A stretch of DNA of 64,000 bases from Iris pallida. Lineage: Eukaryota; Streptophyta; Magnoliopsida; Asparagales; Iridaceae. Positions 1-10,365 of the stretch are shown here, in pieces. The translations under genes and the position numbers were made by a program. The stretch is taken from NCBI GenBank assembly GCA_029216955.1, contig JANAVB010033217.1:3042631-3106630 (forward strand), read 5' to 3'. The notes under the pieces were generated by a model that saw only the letters and a list, made by a program, of their open reading frames with translations, ran no database searches and was not told the DNA's origin. Numbering within the stretch: the first letter of the stretch is position 1; each line of letters opens with the position of its first letter.

Positions 1-280
1 ACCAACAACAAGCATTCATTTATGGGCATGACAATGTATTTAGACACATTATATGGAACACCCAGTGAGCAACCAAGATAGTCAACAAACTTTCAGATAC
101 GAACAACTTAAAGGATTACAGGAACAACAATAGCATAATCGCGAAAGCAATCTTTGATTTAATCACAGAAGCAATGTTGAGTGATCGCGAAAGCAACTTT
201 GGATAATCGTCGACGCAACTTTGATTTGAAACAAATCAAATAAGAGACCAAGGATGTAAAGCCGTACTCTGATACCAATT
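1..280 (-). mobile_element. Start of internal region of minus-strand Gypsy element E
   Basis: On the minus strand this follows the LTR end and primer-binding site at 262-277, so it is the beginning of the internal (leader/gag) part of an LTR retrotransposon that continues beyond the left edge. No gag protein motif can be read here. The short open frames are not convincing. Element identity rests on the LTR and primer site, not on coding sequence. Confidence 0.65.
262..277 (-). other. Primer-binding site of element E
   Basis: The minus strand reads TGGTATCAGAGTACGG three bases after the LTR terminus. TGGTATCAGAG is the standard plant PBS complementary to the 3' end of initiator tRNA-Met. The same motif follows the 5' LTR of element B at 36696. 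It fixes the orientation of E as minus and identifies the adjacent repeat as its 5' LTR. Confidence 0.85.
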
Positions 281-818
281 TGTCATGCCTCGATTCCGTA
301 GAGTCATTCATTCTCTTGGAATCGATCATACTCGCTTGGACGTGATGTCGTACAAGTCTGGTATTACACTTGTACAAGGCAAAGACGATACATAATTGAT
401 TATCTTCAAATACGAACACATCGTAGCGGTAGAAGCAGACAATTGAAGTCAGTAAGGACATGTATTTCTTTATCTAATAGGAATACATTACTGATTTATA
501 ACAGCGAAGATAAGCAGATAACTTGAAGTCATAAAAGATAAATAGAAATGCATTCTCTTTATTGATACTTGAAGAAAAGTATAAGATTTGTAATGAAATA
601 AAATGCTTACAAAATATCTCACTTTACATTGATAGCCAACTGAACAAATACCGTAAAGCTTACATTTGATACTTTGATACATTGGATTACAACTCGATAT
701 ACCGACTTGGCTTACAACTAACTGAATACAATGTTCCAAACATTATATCTTTTATAAACAGAAGACAACATCTTTGGCAAGGAGAGCTTCTGCATGCCCA
801 ACAAATCTTCGATGCTGT
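281..818 (-). repeat. LTR of element E, 3' segment (U5 side)
   Basis: Minus-strand LTR terminus: the plus strand begins TGTCATGCCTCG, so the LTR ends in CGAGGCATGACA on the minus strand. The stretch around 310-385 is the reverse complement of the end of element B's LTR, sharing the signature gccttgtacaagtgtaa, then acttgtacgacatcacg. Element A interrupts the LTR after 818; it resumes at 13869. Confidence 0.8.
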
Positions 819-1779
819 TGTAGGCCTCAAAAATGAAAGTCACGCTGAGTTGATCAAGACAGAGTCAAAAGTCACGCTCAGTTGATCCAGACAATATAAA
901 CAAATTACGCTGGGAGACAGCTCATCATTTGTCAAAAAGTAATTATGACTGACAGCACAACAGTCGAAGAATGTCTCTTCGTATGCCACGTATACACAGA
1001 ATTCGAGAGATCATCGCCGTCTATCGCGTGATTTTCGAAATCTTCTTCATCAAGACTCAGCCTTCGTCGAGTTGGCGTACCAAAAGGGTTTCTTGTCATT
1101 TAATGCGACTGACAAAGCAATCACTGTCAGAGACTTTGTGTCAGTCGAGACACGTCGAATCAAGACAGCTGGCAGTTCTATCTCAAGTCTGCGTGTATTT
1201 GTGATCTTCATCTCAAGTTTGCGTGGATTCAGAAGTTTTCTTCCTTAAGTCTGCGTAGATTTTGAAGCTTTTTGCCTCGAAGTCTGCGTGGATCCTGAAG
1301 CTTCCTGCCCCAAGTTTGCGTAGATTTTGAAGCTTTCTACACCGAGTTCGCGTGGATTTCATCTTCAACAAGTCTGCGTGGATTTCATCAAATTGGAGTA
1401 CGTGGCAGCCATGCCACTGATCTCTCGCCTGCGTGTCCTGTAACTTGCACATGACTCATGCATGATTGCCATGTGTCCAACAGTTACAGGCCACGTCCAG
1501 TAACTGCTCACAGCCTTGTGTATGTTAAATCCTGCGTAATTTTTAACTAGGCATAGGCTGTGAAGACAATTATCTTTTTAGTTATTATTTTTGACTCTAT
1601 AAATAGAGTTCTTTTTCTCATTCATTGGACAGATACATTGATATCTACTGTCAAAATTTTGAGAGCTTTTTTTCTTCGCATAGTCCAAGGGATAAAGCGA
1701 TCGTCTTCTAGATCGGATTCCTATAGTTGTAATTTTCCCAGAAACACAACAAATAAAGAGAATTTCTTTATGGAAAACA
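819..1779 (+). repeat. 5' LTR of element A
   Basis: Begins TGTAGGCCTC and ends TGGAAAACA; nearly identical to 12904-13863. Positions 1180-1390 hold a degenerate array of short units with core GTCTGCGTGGATTTTGAAG. A TATA box lies at 1598. The LTR start motif AAAGTCACGCTGAG is also echoed in the gag tandem repeat at 2101-2410. Confidence 0.95.
1598..1605 (+). promoter_or_regulatory. TATA box in the 5' LTR of element A
   Basis: TATAAATA, conserved at 13682-13689 in the 3' LTR. It is followed about 30 bases on by a pyrimidine-rich stretch where transcription would be expected to start. This would drive the full-length gag-pol RNA. Confidence 0.7.
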
Positions 1780-4700
1780 AATTGGCGACTCTGTTGGGGA
1801 AAACCATCTCCTCTTCTGAGATGGTAACAACTCAATGCGACACTTCGTCAATCGGCTCGACGAAGAAGGTGATGACGATCAAATTCGATCAACTCGCCTA
1901 TGAAGAAATGCAGCAGGCTAAGGGTGCCAAGCCCATTCCAGCCTCCATCATCACTGCCAAGTCAAAGGGACACTCTGTCTATGTCCCTAAGAATCAGTTG
2001 GCAGTCAATGGTGAAGTCTCTGCCACAGTGTCTACTCCTACCTCTGGCAAGAACTCCACTACAAGCACGCACACTCTTGTGCGCTCGAAGATGACAGTAA
2101 TCAAAAGTCACGTTGACAGTACTGGCTCCTTAGCCAAATCTGTTCCAGCGTGCAAATTCAACCCTAAAAGTCACGCTGACAGTACTGGCTCCTTAGCTAA
2201 ATCTGTTCCAGCGTGTAAATTCAACCCTAAAAGTCACGTTGACAGTACTGGCGTCTTAGCCAAATCTGTTCCAGCGTGCGAATTCAACCCTAAAAGTCAC
2301 GCTGACAGTACTGGCTCCTTAGCCAAATCTGTTCCAGCGTGTAATTCTAAAATTAAAAGTCACGCTAACAGTACTGGTTCCTTAGCCAAATCTGTTTCAG
2401 CGTGTATTTCATCAGAGAAGAATAACTCTTTAGTTATCTCTTCTTCTTTACCGAGTTCTACTAGACCTGGGGGTGGTCTTCCACACAAAGTCCCTTCGAA
2501 AAGGAATAACTCTTTAGTTGTTTCTTCTGCTCCTGTAGTTTTTACTTCAGGAACAGCTTTGACTGATACTTTTGTTAGTCAAAGGAAAGGAGATGGTCTT
2601 TTGACTACTCTTCCTTCTGGACATTCTATGTCTCAAAATCTGATTGAGTCTAAGAAGAAATATTCCTTAATATCTTCTCCTATGACTTCTTCAAATTGGG
2701 CACAGAATCTGTCCATTAAAGAGGGTCTGTTACCAACTCCTAATCAAAGGAGTGGTTCAACTCTTCCTTCTCTGCTAATATCCAGATCAATGGAAGGAAA
2801 ACTCCATGTTTCCAAAATTAATGTGTTACCTTCCACTGATTTAAGAACAAAACTCAGTACTTCTGGTGTTAAGAAACCATACCAATTGGATATGAAGATA
2901 AAAGATCCAGATGCAGAGTATGCAAGAAATTATGTGGCTCACATTAATCACTCTTTGTATAATCAAGAGCCATTAAGACCCAAGAACAGGAAGTGTACTC
3001 CTCAATCTTCACAAACAGATTTACGAGAATATCTTCAACAGAAGAGAAGGAGTAATTCTATGTCAAAGGAACATCCTGAATGTGACTTCTATCCAAGAGT
3101 CATAATTCAGTGCAGATGTCAATCAACGGTTCAAGACCATGGTGATCATGAATGTAACTTCCAGCCAAGAGCCACAATGCAATGCAGATGTCAAACTGAA
3201 CGACAGTCTGTCTTCAATAGGATTCAGTATGAACCTATGCCTGATGAAGATGAGCCTTTGTTTACCTCTGTCAACATGACTTCTCGGGACACCGGGGGTA
3301 GAGTTGATAGTCCAGATGGAGTATATAGAAATACCAGAGCAAGAGTCCTGGCTTCTAGTCAAAGAAATTTGATCCCTGAAATTGATTCTGAATCCCTTGG
3401 AGAATCTAACTTCCCACCTCTTCCTACTGGGGGTAGTTCTCCTATAATTGACTTTGATGCACGAAGCAATGATTCAGAGCAAACAACATCTACCAGTTCA
3501 TCAATAATTCCTCGTACAGTCACAACTTATATGGTTGATGGGAATACTGATGAACCTTCTTCTTCCTTGACTCCTCAAGATCAAAGAATTGCTTCTTTGG
3601 AACAGCAAATGAAGTCTATGACTGACACAATGAAGTTGATGTATGAACTCATGACAACACAGATGCAAAATCGACAGACTGTACCAGATGCCATACCAGT
3701 TGATACTGATATAAGTCCAATACAAGTTCCTCCAGCAGTACAATCTAATACTCCTGGACCAGCTCAACCAAATCCTAGTCTCTCTGGAGCTGGGGGTAGT
3801 ACTTACAATGTTGTTCCTCCTCCCAACTATTCTTTACAAGCCACAACTCCACAATCTTCGGGAGTTGTCTCTGAAGAATTGAAGAATCTCAAAACTCAAT
3901 TCGAGGCATTCAAACAGAAGGATGGTTTACAAAGGTTAGGCATCAAGCAGCCTTATCCGATAGAATGGAAGCAAGTATCATATCCTCCTAAATACAAGCC
4001 TCCTACTATCTCATTCTATGATGGAACCACTTCTCCAAGTCAGTTTATTAATTACTTTGAAGTGATGACTGATCAACTGCAACCAAGTGATGCCCTCCTT
4101 ACTCGGGTATTTATTGGATGTCTCAAGGAAACGGCTTATGAATGGTATAGGAGTCTCGCAGATGGGAGCATTACCTCATTTGCTGGTTTCAAACAGATGT
4201 TTCTTGAAAGGTTCTATGAAGGGCTTAATGACATGACTATGTCTGCTCTTATTAGAATCAAGCAGAAAAATAATGAATCTACAAAGGAATACATTGAACG
4301 GTTTCGAAGAGAAGCTCTGAAGATGCCTCTTGGAACTCCTGATGCTGTCACCATTGATACGTGCAAATCAAACTTGTTGCAAATCATCAGTATATGGACA
4401 GGGTCCACTCAATTTCAAGATTGGCCTTCCTTCATAGTCAGTGCCAAAGCTGCAAAAATCAGTGCTGAAACCTTCAAAGGTTTAGGAGTGCAGATGACTC
4501 ATAAAGAAACAGGACAAGGTGCTAACAATAAAAATAATGCTCGTAAAGAAAAAGAAACTCTTGAAGTTAATCTTCAGAGCAAAGATGCATCAAATGTTCA
4601 AACTCCTACCTCTACAACTCAACAATCAAGAACACCTCGCCCCAAAGAAGAATATTTTTTTGATGACGACGATGTCCTTGGTATCTTTGAATGTCTGCTG

Positions 4701-4943
4701 AAAGGTAATAAAATACAATTACCTGAGATCAAGAAACCTGATGAAGCTGGTAAGACAGATCATCCTAAATACTGTCCATACCACAGAATGCTGGGTCACA
4801 CAATTCGTACATGTTATGTACTGAAAGGAAAGATCCAAGAAATGATTAAGTCTGGAGCTATCTCTCTTACTCCAAAAGAGAAGATTGTCACTTCTAATAT
4901 CGTCTCTATGCAATTTGGAGACTTCCCCTCCTCAATTTCTTGA
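1770..4943 (+). CDS. Element A Gag polyprotein
   Basis: Open frame of about 1057 residues. The first in-frame ATG after the expected transcription start is 1770, in the last bases of the LTR, so translation would run through the PBS; the next ATG is at 1821. The N-terminal half is low-complexity and holds five tandem copies of a 23-residue unit (2101-2410). The retrotransposon gag (capsid) domain lies at about 3980-4480, recognisable from YKPPTISFYDG through the ETAYEWYRSL and FLERFYEG motifs. A zinc-knuckle variant of the C-x2-H-x4-H-x4-C type follows at about 4760-4820 (CPYHRMLGHTIRTC), as in other Tat elements. The product would assemble the virus-like particle. The frame ends 59 bases inside the protease ORF, which lies one frame further on. 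Confidence 0.88.
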   Translation: MENKLATLLGKTISSSEMVTTQCDTSSIGSTKKVMTIKFDQLAYEEMQQAKGAKPIPASIITAKSKGHSVYVPKNQLAVNGEVSATVSTPTSGKNSTTSTHTLVRSKMTVIKSHVDSTGSLAKSVPACKFNPKSHADSTGSLAKSVPACKFNPKSHVDSTGVLAKSVPACEFNPKSHADSTGSLAKSVPACNSKIKSHANSTGSLAKSVSACISSEKNNSLVISSSLPSSTRPGGGLPHKVPSKRNNSLVVSSAPVVFTSGTALTDTFVSQRKGDGLLTTLPSGHSMSQNLIESKKKYSLISSPMTSSNWAQNLSIKEGLLPTPNQRSGSTLPSLLISRSMEGKLHVSKINVLPSTDLRTKLSTSGVKKPYQLDMKIKDPDAEYARNYVAHINHSLYNQEPLRPKNRKCTPQSSQTDLREYLQQKRRSNSMSKEHPECDFYPRVIIQCRCQSTVQDHGDHECNFQPRATMQCRCQTERQSVFNRIQYEPMPDEDEPLFTSVNMTSRDTGGRVDSPDGVYRNTRARVLASSQRNLIPEIDSESLGESNFPPLPTGGSSPIIDFDARSNDSEQTTSTSSSIIPRTVTTYMVDGNTDEPSSSLTPQDQRIASLEQQMKSMTDTMKLMYELMTTQMQNRQTVPDAIPVDTDISPIQVPPAVQSNTPGPAQPNPSLSGAGGSTYNVVPPPNYSLQATTPQSSGVVSEELKNLKTQFEAFKQKDGLQRLGIKQPYPIEWKQVSYPPKYKPPTISFYDGTTSPSQFINYFEVMTDQLQPSDALLTRVFIGCLKETAYEWYRSLADGSITSFAGFKQMFLERFYEGLNDMTMSALIRIKQKNNESTKEYIERFRREALKMPLGTPDAVTIDTCKSNLLQIISIWTGSTQFQDWPSFIVSAKAAKISAETFKGLGVQMTHKETGQGANNKNNARKEKETLEVNLQSKDASNVQTPTSTTQQSRTPRPKEEYFFDDDDVLGIFECLLKGNKIQLPEIKKPDEAGKTDHPKYCPYHRMLGHTIRTCYVLKGKIQEMIKSGAISLTPKEKIVTSNIVSMQFGDFPSSIS
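1783..1800 (+). other. Primer-binding site of element A
   Basis: TGGCGACTCTGTTGGGGA starts three bases after the LTR end. Sites of this type (TGGCGAC...GGGGA) are typical of Tat/Ogre-like elements rather than the initiator-Met site used by elements B and E. I have not verified the exact tRNA partner. Confidence 0.75.
2101..2410 (+). repeat. Tandem repeat inside gag (5 x about 69 bp)
   Basis: Five in-frame copies encode variants of KSHADSTGSLAKSVPAC followed by KFNP or similar. Unit length is about 69 bases in the first copies, so the reading frame is preserved. The DNA core AAAAGTCACGCTGACAG resembles the AAAAGTCACGCTCAG near the LTR start of the same element. Function of the repeat is unknown. 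Confidence 0.9.
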
Positions 4944-6858
4944 AAGCGGAATTGTTCCTATTCCCAAGGCAATTCTTGAAATAGTAAATATTCCTCCTCC
5001 ACAGTCTGAAGGATTAGCACCAATCACTTTAGAGACTGGAGAAATCATGTGGATTCATCCTGATCTAATAACAGACTTTGAATCTCCTTCTCCTCAAAAG
5101 ATTTCTTCTCGAAAGTCCAAGAAGGCTGGAAAGATTAAGTCATGTCATATGACTTCTCTTGGGTCTACCTCTGACACCGAGCCAAAAGACAAAGAAGAAG
5201 CACTTGTTAGTGCTACTCAAACGGGGAAACCTTACCTAAAGGATTATTCTAAAAATCCTGAAGATCCTACTGATATCCCTTCAGCTGCTAAAAATGCTCC
5301 TAATGTTCCTCCTGAAGAAGAATTATCTACTGCACCTGTTCCTTCAACTACACTAGTTGAACCTGTTCCTCCCAAGCCTACAGCTCTGGAGAAAGGCAAA
5401 CAACAGGCTCGGTTTGATAAGCCAATCAAGAAGTCCTCTCCTCTTGGACTTCAGAAGCCTTACAACTTCGACATTTTGGCTCAACTTGCTAATACTCCAG
5501 CTAGAATGTCCCTCTTTGAACTTCTACGTCTTTCCAAAGAGACTCGGGAGACATTAAGTGAAGCACTTCTACAAGCTGACTCTTGTCTTGCTCAATTGAA
5601 GAAGCCAGATGCAGAACCTGCCACTTGCTTACATTGCAACAGTGTATTGAAAATTATCCCAAATATCACCTTTACACAAGACGACATGCTATTGGAGGAT
5701 AATCGACATGATCGGCCTCTCTACTACACCGGTTATATCGATACAATGAAGATAGATCGTATCCTCATTGATCCAGGGTCTGCTATAAGCATAATGCCAA
5801 AGAGTCTGCTGGATGAATTAAAAATCCCTCTTCACAAGCTCTCTAAGACGGTTACTACTATCTTGGGATTCAATCAAAGTCGAAGTGAGCCTTTGGAAAA
5901 GATTCATCTGAAGCTTCAGATAGGCGATTTCAGATCTAAAGTCACTTTCTATGTGATCGAGATCGCGGGATCCTATAATCTTCTTCTGGGGAGGCCCTTT
6001 CTTCATAAAAATAATGTGGTGCCCTCTACTCTTCATCAATGTTTTAAATACATTGATAGCAATGGAAGAGTACAAAAAGAAGTTGCTGATATAAATCCCT
6101 TCCATGGGGTTGAAGCTTATTTCAACGATTCCCAAATGTACAAAGAAGATTATACAAGGATCATACAAGCTATGGAGAAAGAAGATGCACAAAGTGAGAC
6201 TTTAATAATCCCTGTTAAAGGTCGAACTACTCAGCAACAATCTCCTAAACCCTCTGGAGAAGATTCTTTCATCATTCCAGTGAGTGGACGGATCTCTCCG
6301 TTACCTCAGTCATCTACTCAAAATACACTGATTATTCCTGTCAGTGGGCGTACTACAGTTCCTGTATCTTCACAAGATACTCTGCTAATTCCAGTTGGAG
6401 GGCGGACTACTCTTTCTACTCAAACTTCAAGGAAGCTCACCTCTTCTGAGCCATTTGTTATCGATCTTAATCGAAACAAAGCTTCTTCTTCTTCTCCCCC
6501 TTTAGTCATTGACTTGGCTAAAATCTCTAAGGCTCAGTCTTCTCCCAATATAAATACTGCTGCTTTTACATTTAATGAAAAGTCTCCACCTTTGCAGTAC
6601 GTTGATGTGTGTAATTATGTTCATAGTTATTTACATCTGTTAGATGACTTGAAAAAAATAACCATAGGAGTTGTACAGACTGTTCATACAGATGTATCCC
6701 TAGAACCTGTACAATCTTCATACTTTCTAGTTCCCAGCAGAAAGCCAGGAGACATTCCAATATTCTTCTATAAAGGGCCTCAAAATCCTTCTGATCTTGA
6801 AGATGATGACAAAAATGATGATACTAGAAGATTACAACTACGTCGTTATAGTCAGTAA
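4885..6858 (+). CDS. Element A aspartic protease ORF
   Basis: About 657 residues, in the +1 frame relative to gag with a 59-base overlap. The retropepsin domain is centred at about 5690-6000: the catalytic loop reads ILIDPGSAISIMP (Tat consensus ID-x-GSA), followed by the flap region and the YNLLLGRPFL motif. The C-terminal part carries four degenerate copies of a 9-10 residue unit close to LIIPVSGRTT (6200-6415). The product would cleave the Gag-Pol precursor. A TAA at 6856-6858 separates it from an in-frame G-patch-like segment at 6880. There is no obvious independent start, so expression needs frameshifting, or the frame break is a mutation. Confidence 0.85.
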   Translation: MSLLISSLCNLETSPPQFLESGIVPIPKAILEIVNIPPPQSEGLAPITLETGEIMWIHPDLITDFESPSPQKISSRKSKKAGKIKSCHMTSLGSTSDTEPKDKEEALVSATQTGKPYLKDYSKNPEDPTDIPSAAKNAPNVPPEEELSTAPVPSTTLVEPVPPKPTALEKGKQQARFDKPIKKSSPLGLQKPYNFDILAQLANTPARMSLFELLRLSKETRETLSEALLQADSCLAQLKKPDAEPATCLHCNSVLKIIPNITFTQDDMLLEDNRHDRPLYYTGYIDTMKIDRILIDPGSAISIMPKSLLDELKIPLHKLSKTVTTILGFNQSRSEPLEKIHLKLQIGDFRSKVTFYVIEIAGSYNLLLGRPFLHKNNVVPSTLHQCFKYIDSNGRVQKEVADINPFHGVEAYFNDSQMYKEDYTRIIQAMEKEDAQSETLIIPVKGRTTQQQSPKPSGEDSFIIPVSGRISPLPQSSTQNTLIIPVSGRTTVPVSSQDTLLIPVGGRTTLSTQTSRKLTSSEPFVIDLNRNKASSSSPPLVIDLAKISKAQSSPNINTAAFTFNEKSPPLQYVDVCNYVHSYLHLLDDLKKITIGVVQTVHTDVSLEPVQSSYFLVPSRKPGDIPIFFYKGPQNPSDLEDDDKNDDTRRLQLRRYSQ

Positions 6859-6879
6859 TCTAAAGACATCATCAAAAAT

Positions 6880-7155
6880 ATGGGCTATAACTTCAGGACT
6901 GGCCTCAATAGTAGAAAAGGAAGAAAAATACCTGTCCGGATTCCTCCTTTGAAATATGGAAGGACGAAATACGGATTGGGCTATATAGCTCCTACTCCTT
7001 TTATCAATATTATCCATGAAGATCCCGAGTCTGACGAAGATAAGAGATCTGATTCTTCTAGTACCACTTCTTGGGATTCCGATACGAGTATCGGTGACTA
7101 CTACTACAACATTCTGTCTTCCAATATGGTTTCTATTGACTGTTTTGAAAAATGA
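6880..7155 (+). pseudogene. G-patch-like tail of the protease region
   Basis: Same reading frame as the protease ORF, after its TAA stop. It reads GYNFRTGLNSRKGRKIPVR, then KYGLGYIAP, resembling the glycine-rich G-patch-like tail between protease and RT in Tat-lineage polyproteins. An acidic, serine-rich tail follows before a TGA at 7153. It was probably once contiguous with both the protease and the missing RT N-terminus. Confidence 0.6.
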
Positions 7156-7159
7156 TTCA

Positions 7160-7310
7160 TACTTGACGGTTCATTCGTTCATCTGACGGTTCATCCGTTC
7201 ATCTGACGGTTCATCCGTTCATTAATGCCTGACGGTTCATCCATTCATCCATCCGACGGTTCGCCCGTTCATTATAATCTGACGGTTAACCCGTTCATTC
7301 ATCTAGTCTT
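7160..7310 (+). repeat. Minisatellite GACGGTTCATCCGTTCAT at the RT deletion
   Basis: Six or so degenerate copies of a unit near CTGACGGTTCATCCGTTCAT. A related array of the same unit and orientation lies at about 10755-10940 in the 3' noncoding part of this element. Confidence 0.85.
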
Positions 7311-7534
7311 TTGATTTCCGAGTCTAAAGATCATAAAAAATTGAGTTCAAAGATATTTTTATGTCTGAATTCTATTTTTTCCAATCAGTATTAAACTAAG
7401 ATCATTTCTGGTTTAATATCATCTGATAGAATTACAAAGTTTGTTTGTATATTCTATTCTACTGAAATATGTCATGTATCATTTACCTCTGAACATATTT
7501 TCTATGAATCTATCATTATCAAAACAGCAAAACT
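7311..7534 (+). other. Noncoding filler where the RT palm should be
   Basis: AT-rich sequence with stops in all frames, lying between the protease tail and the resumption of RT at about 7535. Scattered ATCATGT and ACCTCTGA words also occur in the 3' noncoding region after the second minisatellite (10940-11150). I see no RT fingers or palm motif here. Confidence 0.6.
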
Positions 7535-10282
7535 AAAAGTCGACAAAAGGAGGATCATATCCAAGATTTGAAGACTATATTTGATCTAATGCGTAAGCAT
7601 CAATTAAAGATGAACCCTACTAAGTCCTTCTTAGGCGTCTCTAGTGGTAAATTTTTCGGCTTCGTCATTACCTCTAAAGGTATACACGTGGATCCCGAGA
7701 AGATCAAAGCCATCCAAGAGATGCGTCCTCCACGCACCTTAAAAGAGCTACGAGGATTTCAAGGAAGAATCGCTTATATCAGGAGATTCATCTCTAATTT
7801 ATCAGGACGCTGCAGACCATTCAACAAACTTATGAAGAAAGGTGTCTCTTTTATCTGGAATGATGAATGTCAGAAAGCATTCGATGATATAAAACAATAT
7901 CTAATGAGCCCTCCAGTATTGGTACCTCCCGTCGTAGGAATACCGTTCCTCCTCTATACTCGAGCAATGAGTCATTCATTGGGTGCATTACTCGCTCAAA
8001 AGAATCAAAATGGCCATGAACAAGCCATTTATTATCTCAACCGCACTATGACCGGAGCTGAACCTCGATATTCACCGGTTAAAAAAGAATGTCTAGCCTT
8101 GATGTTTGCTGTCCAAAAGACACGTCATTATATCATTGGCCAGACTATTCATGTCATCTCCAAGATCAATCCTATACGGATCATGATGAAGAAACCCAGT
8201 GTTTTGAATTCTCGATTGGCTAACTGGGGAATCCTACTTGCTCAGTATGACATGCACTATATTCCTCAGAAATCAGTCAAAGGACAAGTTTTAGCTGATT
8301 TTCTGGCTGCTCACTCAATTCCAGAAAATTCAAAACTCTATGATGAAATCCCAGATGAAGTCCTAGATTCAAATCAAATTGCTGAAGAAGATCCTACTTG
8401 GCGTCTATTCTTTGATGGAGCATCAAGAATTGGTCCTAATGGTGATATTGTCGCTGGAGTTGCAATCGTTCTTGTATCGCCAGAAGGTCTTGCTATCCAA
8501 AGAACTTATTCTCTCGATCAGCCGTGTTCAAACAATGTAGTTGAGTACAATGCATTACTCATTGGTCTTCAACTCGCTAAACGTCTAAATATTCAACATT
8601 TGGAGGCGTACGGAGACTCTAAACTCATTGTCAATCAGATCAGGGGTACTTATGAAGTTCGCCATCAAGATCTGGTTCTTTATCATAAAACAGCTATATC
8701 TATGGCTTCTTCGTTTGAAGAATTCTTCATTGAACATGTTAGGCGAGCATGTAACACAGAAGTTGATGCCCTTGCTAATCTTACAGCGGTGCTGGCTATT
8801 CCAATCAGACGGCAACAAATGATTGTTGTTCGTAATCGAGAATTATTTCATCTTGAAAATAACTTGACTCTAGGACTTCCAGTTGACATTGAAGAATCAA
8901 CATCTCATGACGTCAACACAACAAGAGGATTTGGATTCAGTCGTAAATCGATGTCATCTTCATCCGATTCCAGCATGGAATTCATCTTCAGTAACTTAAC
9001 TGAGAATCAGAATACGGATAAAGATTGGAGACTTCCTTTCTTAGATCTCGTATTATATGATATTCTTCCGGATGATCCGAGTGAGGCAGCATCTATCAGA
9101 CGACGATCACTCAGATTCTACTATAATCATACAACAAAGACCATATATCGTCGAGCTTATGATGGTTTACTCCTTCGATGTGTTGCCGGTGACGAGGCTC
9201 AACAAATCATTCACAAAGCACATGATGGAATTTGTGGAGCACATCAGCCAGGACCAAAACTTCAAGACCGTATTCGACGTATGGGTTATTATTGGCCCAC
9301 CATGGTATCTGATGCCATCGAATATGCAAAGAAGTGTAAAGCTTGTCAAATCTATGCGGATTTTATTCATCAACCTTCGGAATTTCTACATCCGACGGCA
9401 GCATCATGGCCCTTCGAAGCTTGGGGCATGGACATTGTCGGCCCGATCAATCCACCGTCATCTAAAGGTCATCGGTTCATTCTCGCAATAACCGATTACT
9501 TCTCCAAATGGGCCGAAGCCATTCCTTTATCTGAAGTTAAGACGTCTAATGTCATCAGCTTTATTAAGCACCACGTCATCTACAGATTTGGTGTTCCTCG
9601 ATGCATTGTTCATGATAACGGACCACAGTTCGTCAGCCAGAAATTTACTCGATTCTGTGACGATCACCGGATCAATAATGTGGCTTCTACCGCATATAAT
9701 CCAGCAGCTAACGAATTAGCAGAAGCTTTCAACAAGACTATCATCAAACTCCTAAAGAAGTTTGTCTCCACTAACAAACGTAATTGGAGTGACAAGCTCG
9801 GAAAATGTTTGTGGGCTTATCGCACTACAGTTCGTAATGCTACCAAATGTACACCTTTCTCTCTGGTGTATGGTTGCGAAGCTGTTCTTCCATTAGAGAT
9901 TCAAATTCCTTCTTTAAGGATAGCAATCGCTAATGAACTCACTGCTGAAAATAACGATCGTCTTCGACTTCAGGAATTAGAAGCTCTGGATGAAAAGCGA
10001 TTATCTGCTCAACAGAATATTGAATTCTATCAAGCTAGAATTTCAAGAGCTTTTAATAAAAAAGTCAGAGTTCGATCATATCAAAAAGGAGAACTTGTTC
10101 TAACAGTCAGACGTCCTATGACTATGACTCATATGAGTAAGGGCAAATTTGATGCAAAGTGGGAAGGTCCCTATATTGTGAGCAAAGTTTTCTCAAATGG
10201 AGCTTATCAACTCTCAGAATTGGATGGTCGAAAAGTTTTGATGCCTATTAATGGCAAATTCCTTAAAAAGTACTATGTATAA
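7535..10282 (+). pseudogene. Element A pol: RT thumb, two RNases H, integrase
   Basis: Coding sequence resumes at KSRQKEDHIQDL, the segment immediately after the YxDD box in Tat reverse transcriptases, so fingers, palm and catalytic aspartates are absent. Next come the RT thumb (MNPTKSFLGVSSGKFFGF), a degenerate first RNase H (about 7900-8320, first catalytic Asp not visible), and a complete second RNase H (about 8390-8790) with D in LFFDGAS, E in NVVEYNALL, D in AYGDSKLIV and D in EVDALANL. The integrase has an HHCC zinc finger (9205-9350), D in GMDIVGP, D in VHDNGPQF, E in NELAEAFNK, and a GPY/F-type C-terminus near 10170. The 904-codon frame from 7568 is uninterrupted. The element could supply integrase and RNase H but not reverse transcription. 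Confidence 0.9.
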
Positions 10283-10365
10283 ATGTAAATACTTGTAATC
10301 ATCAGACAAATTCATGTTTAAAAATAAAATTTTTATTTTATTTTCATGAATGATGATACATGATA

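Noticed and set aside
7160..7310. CRISPR-like array of 20-bp repeats
   Set aside because: Units are contiguous and degenerate without unique spacers, and lie inside a plant retrotransposon; it is a minisatellite.
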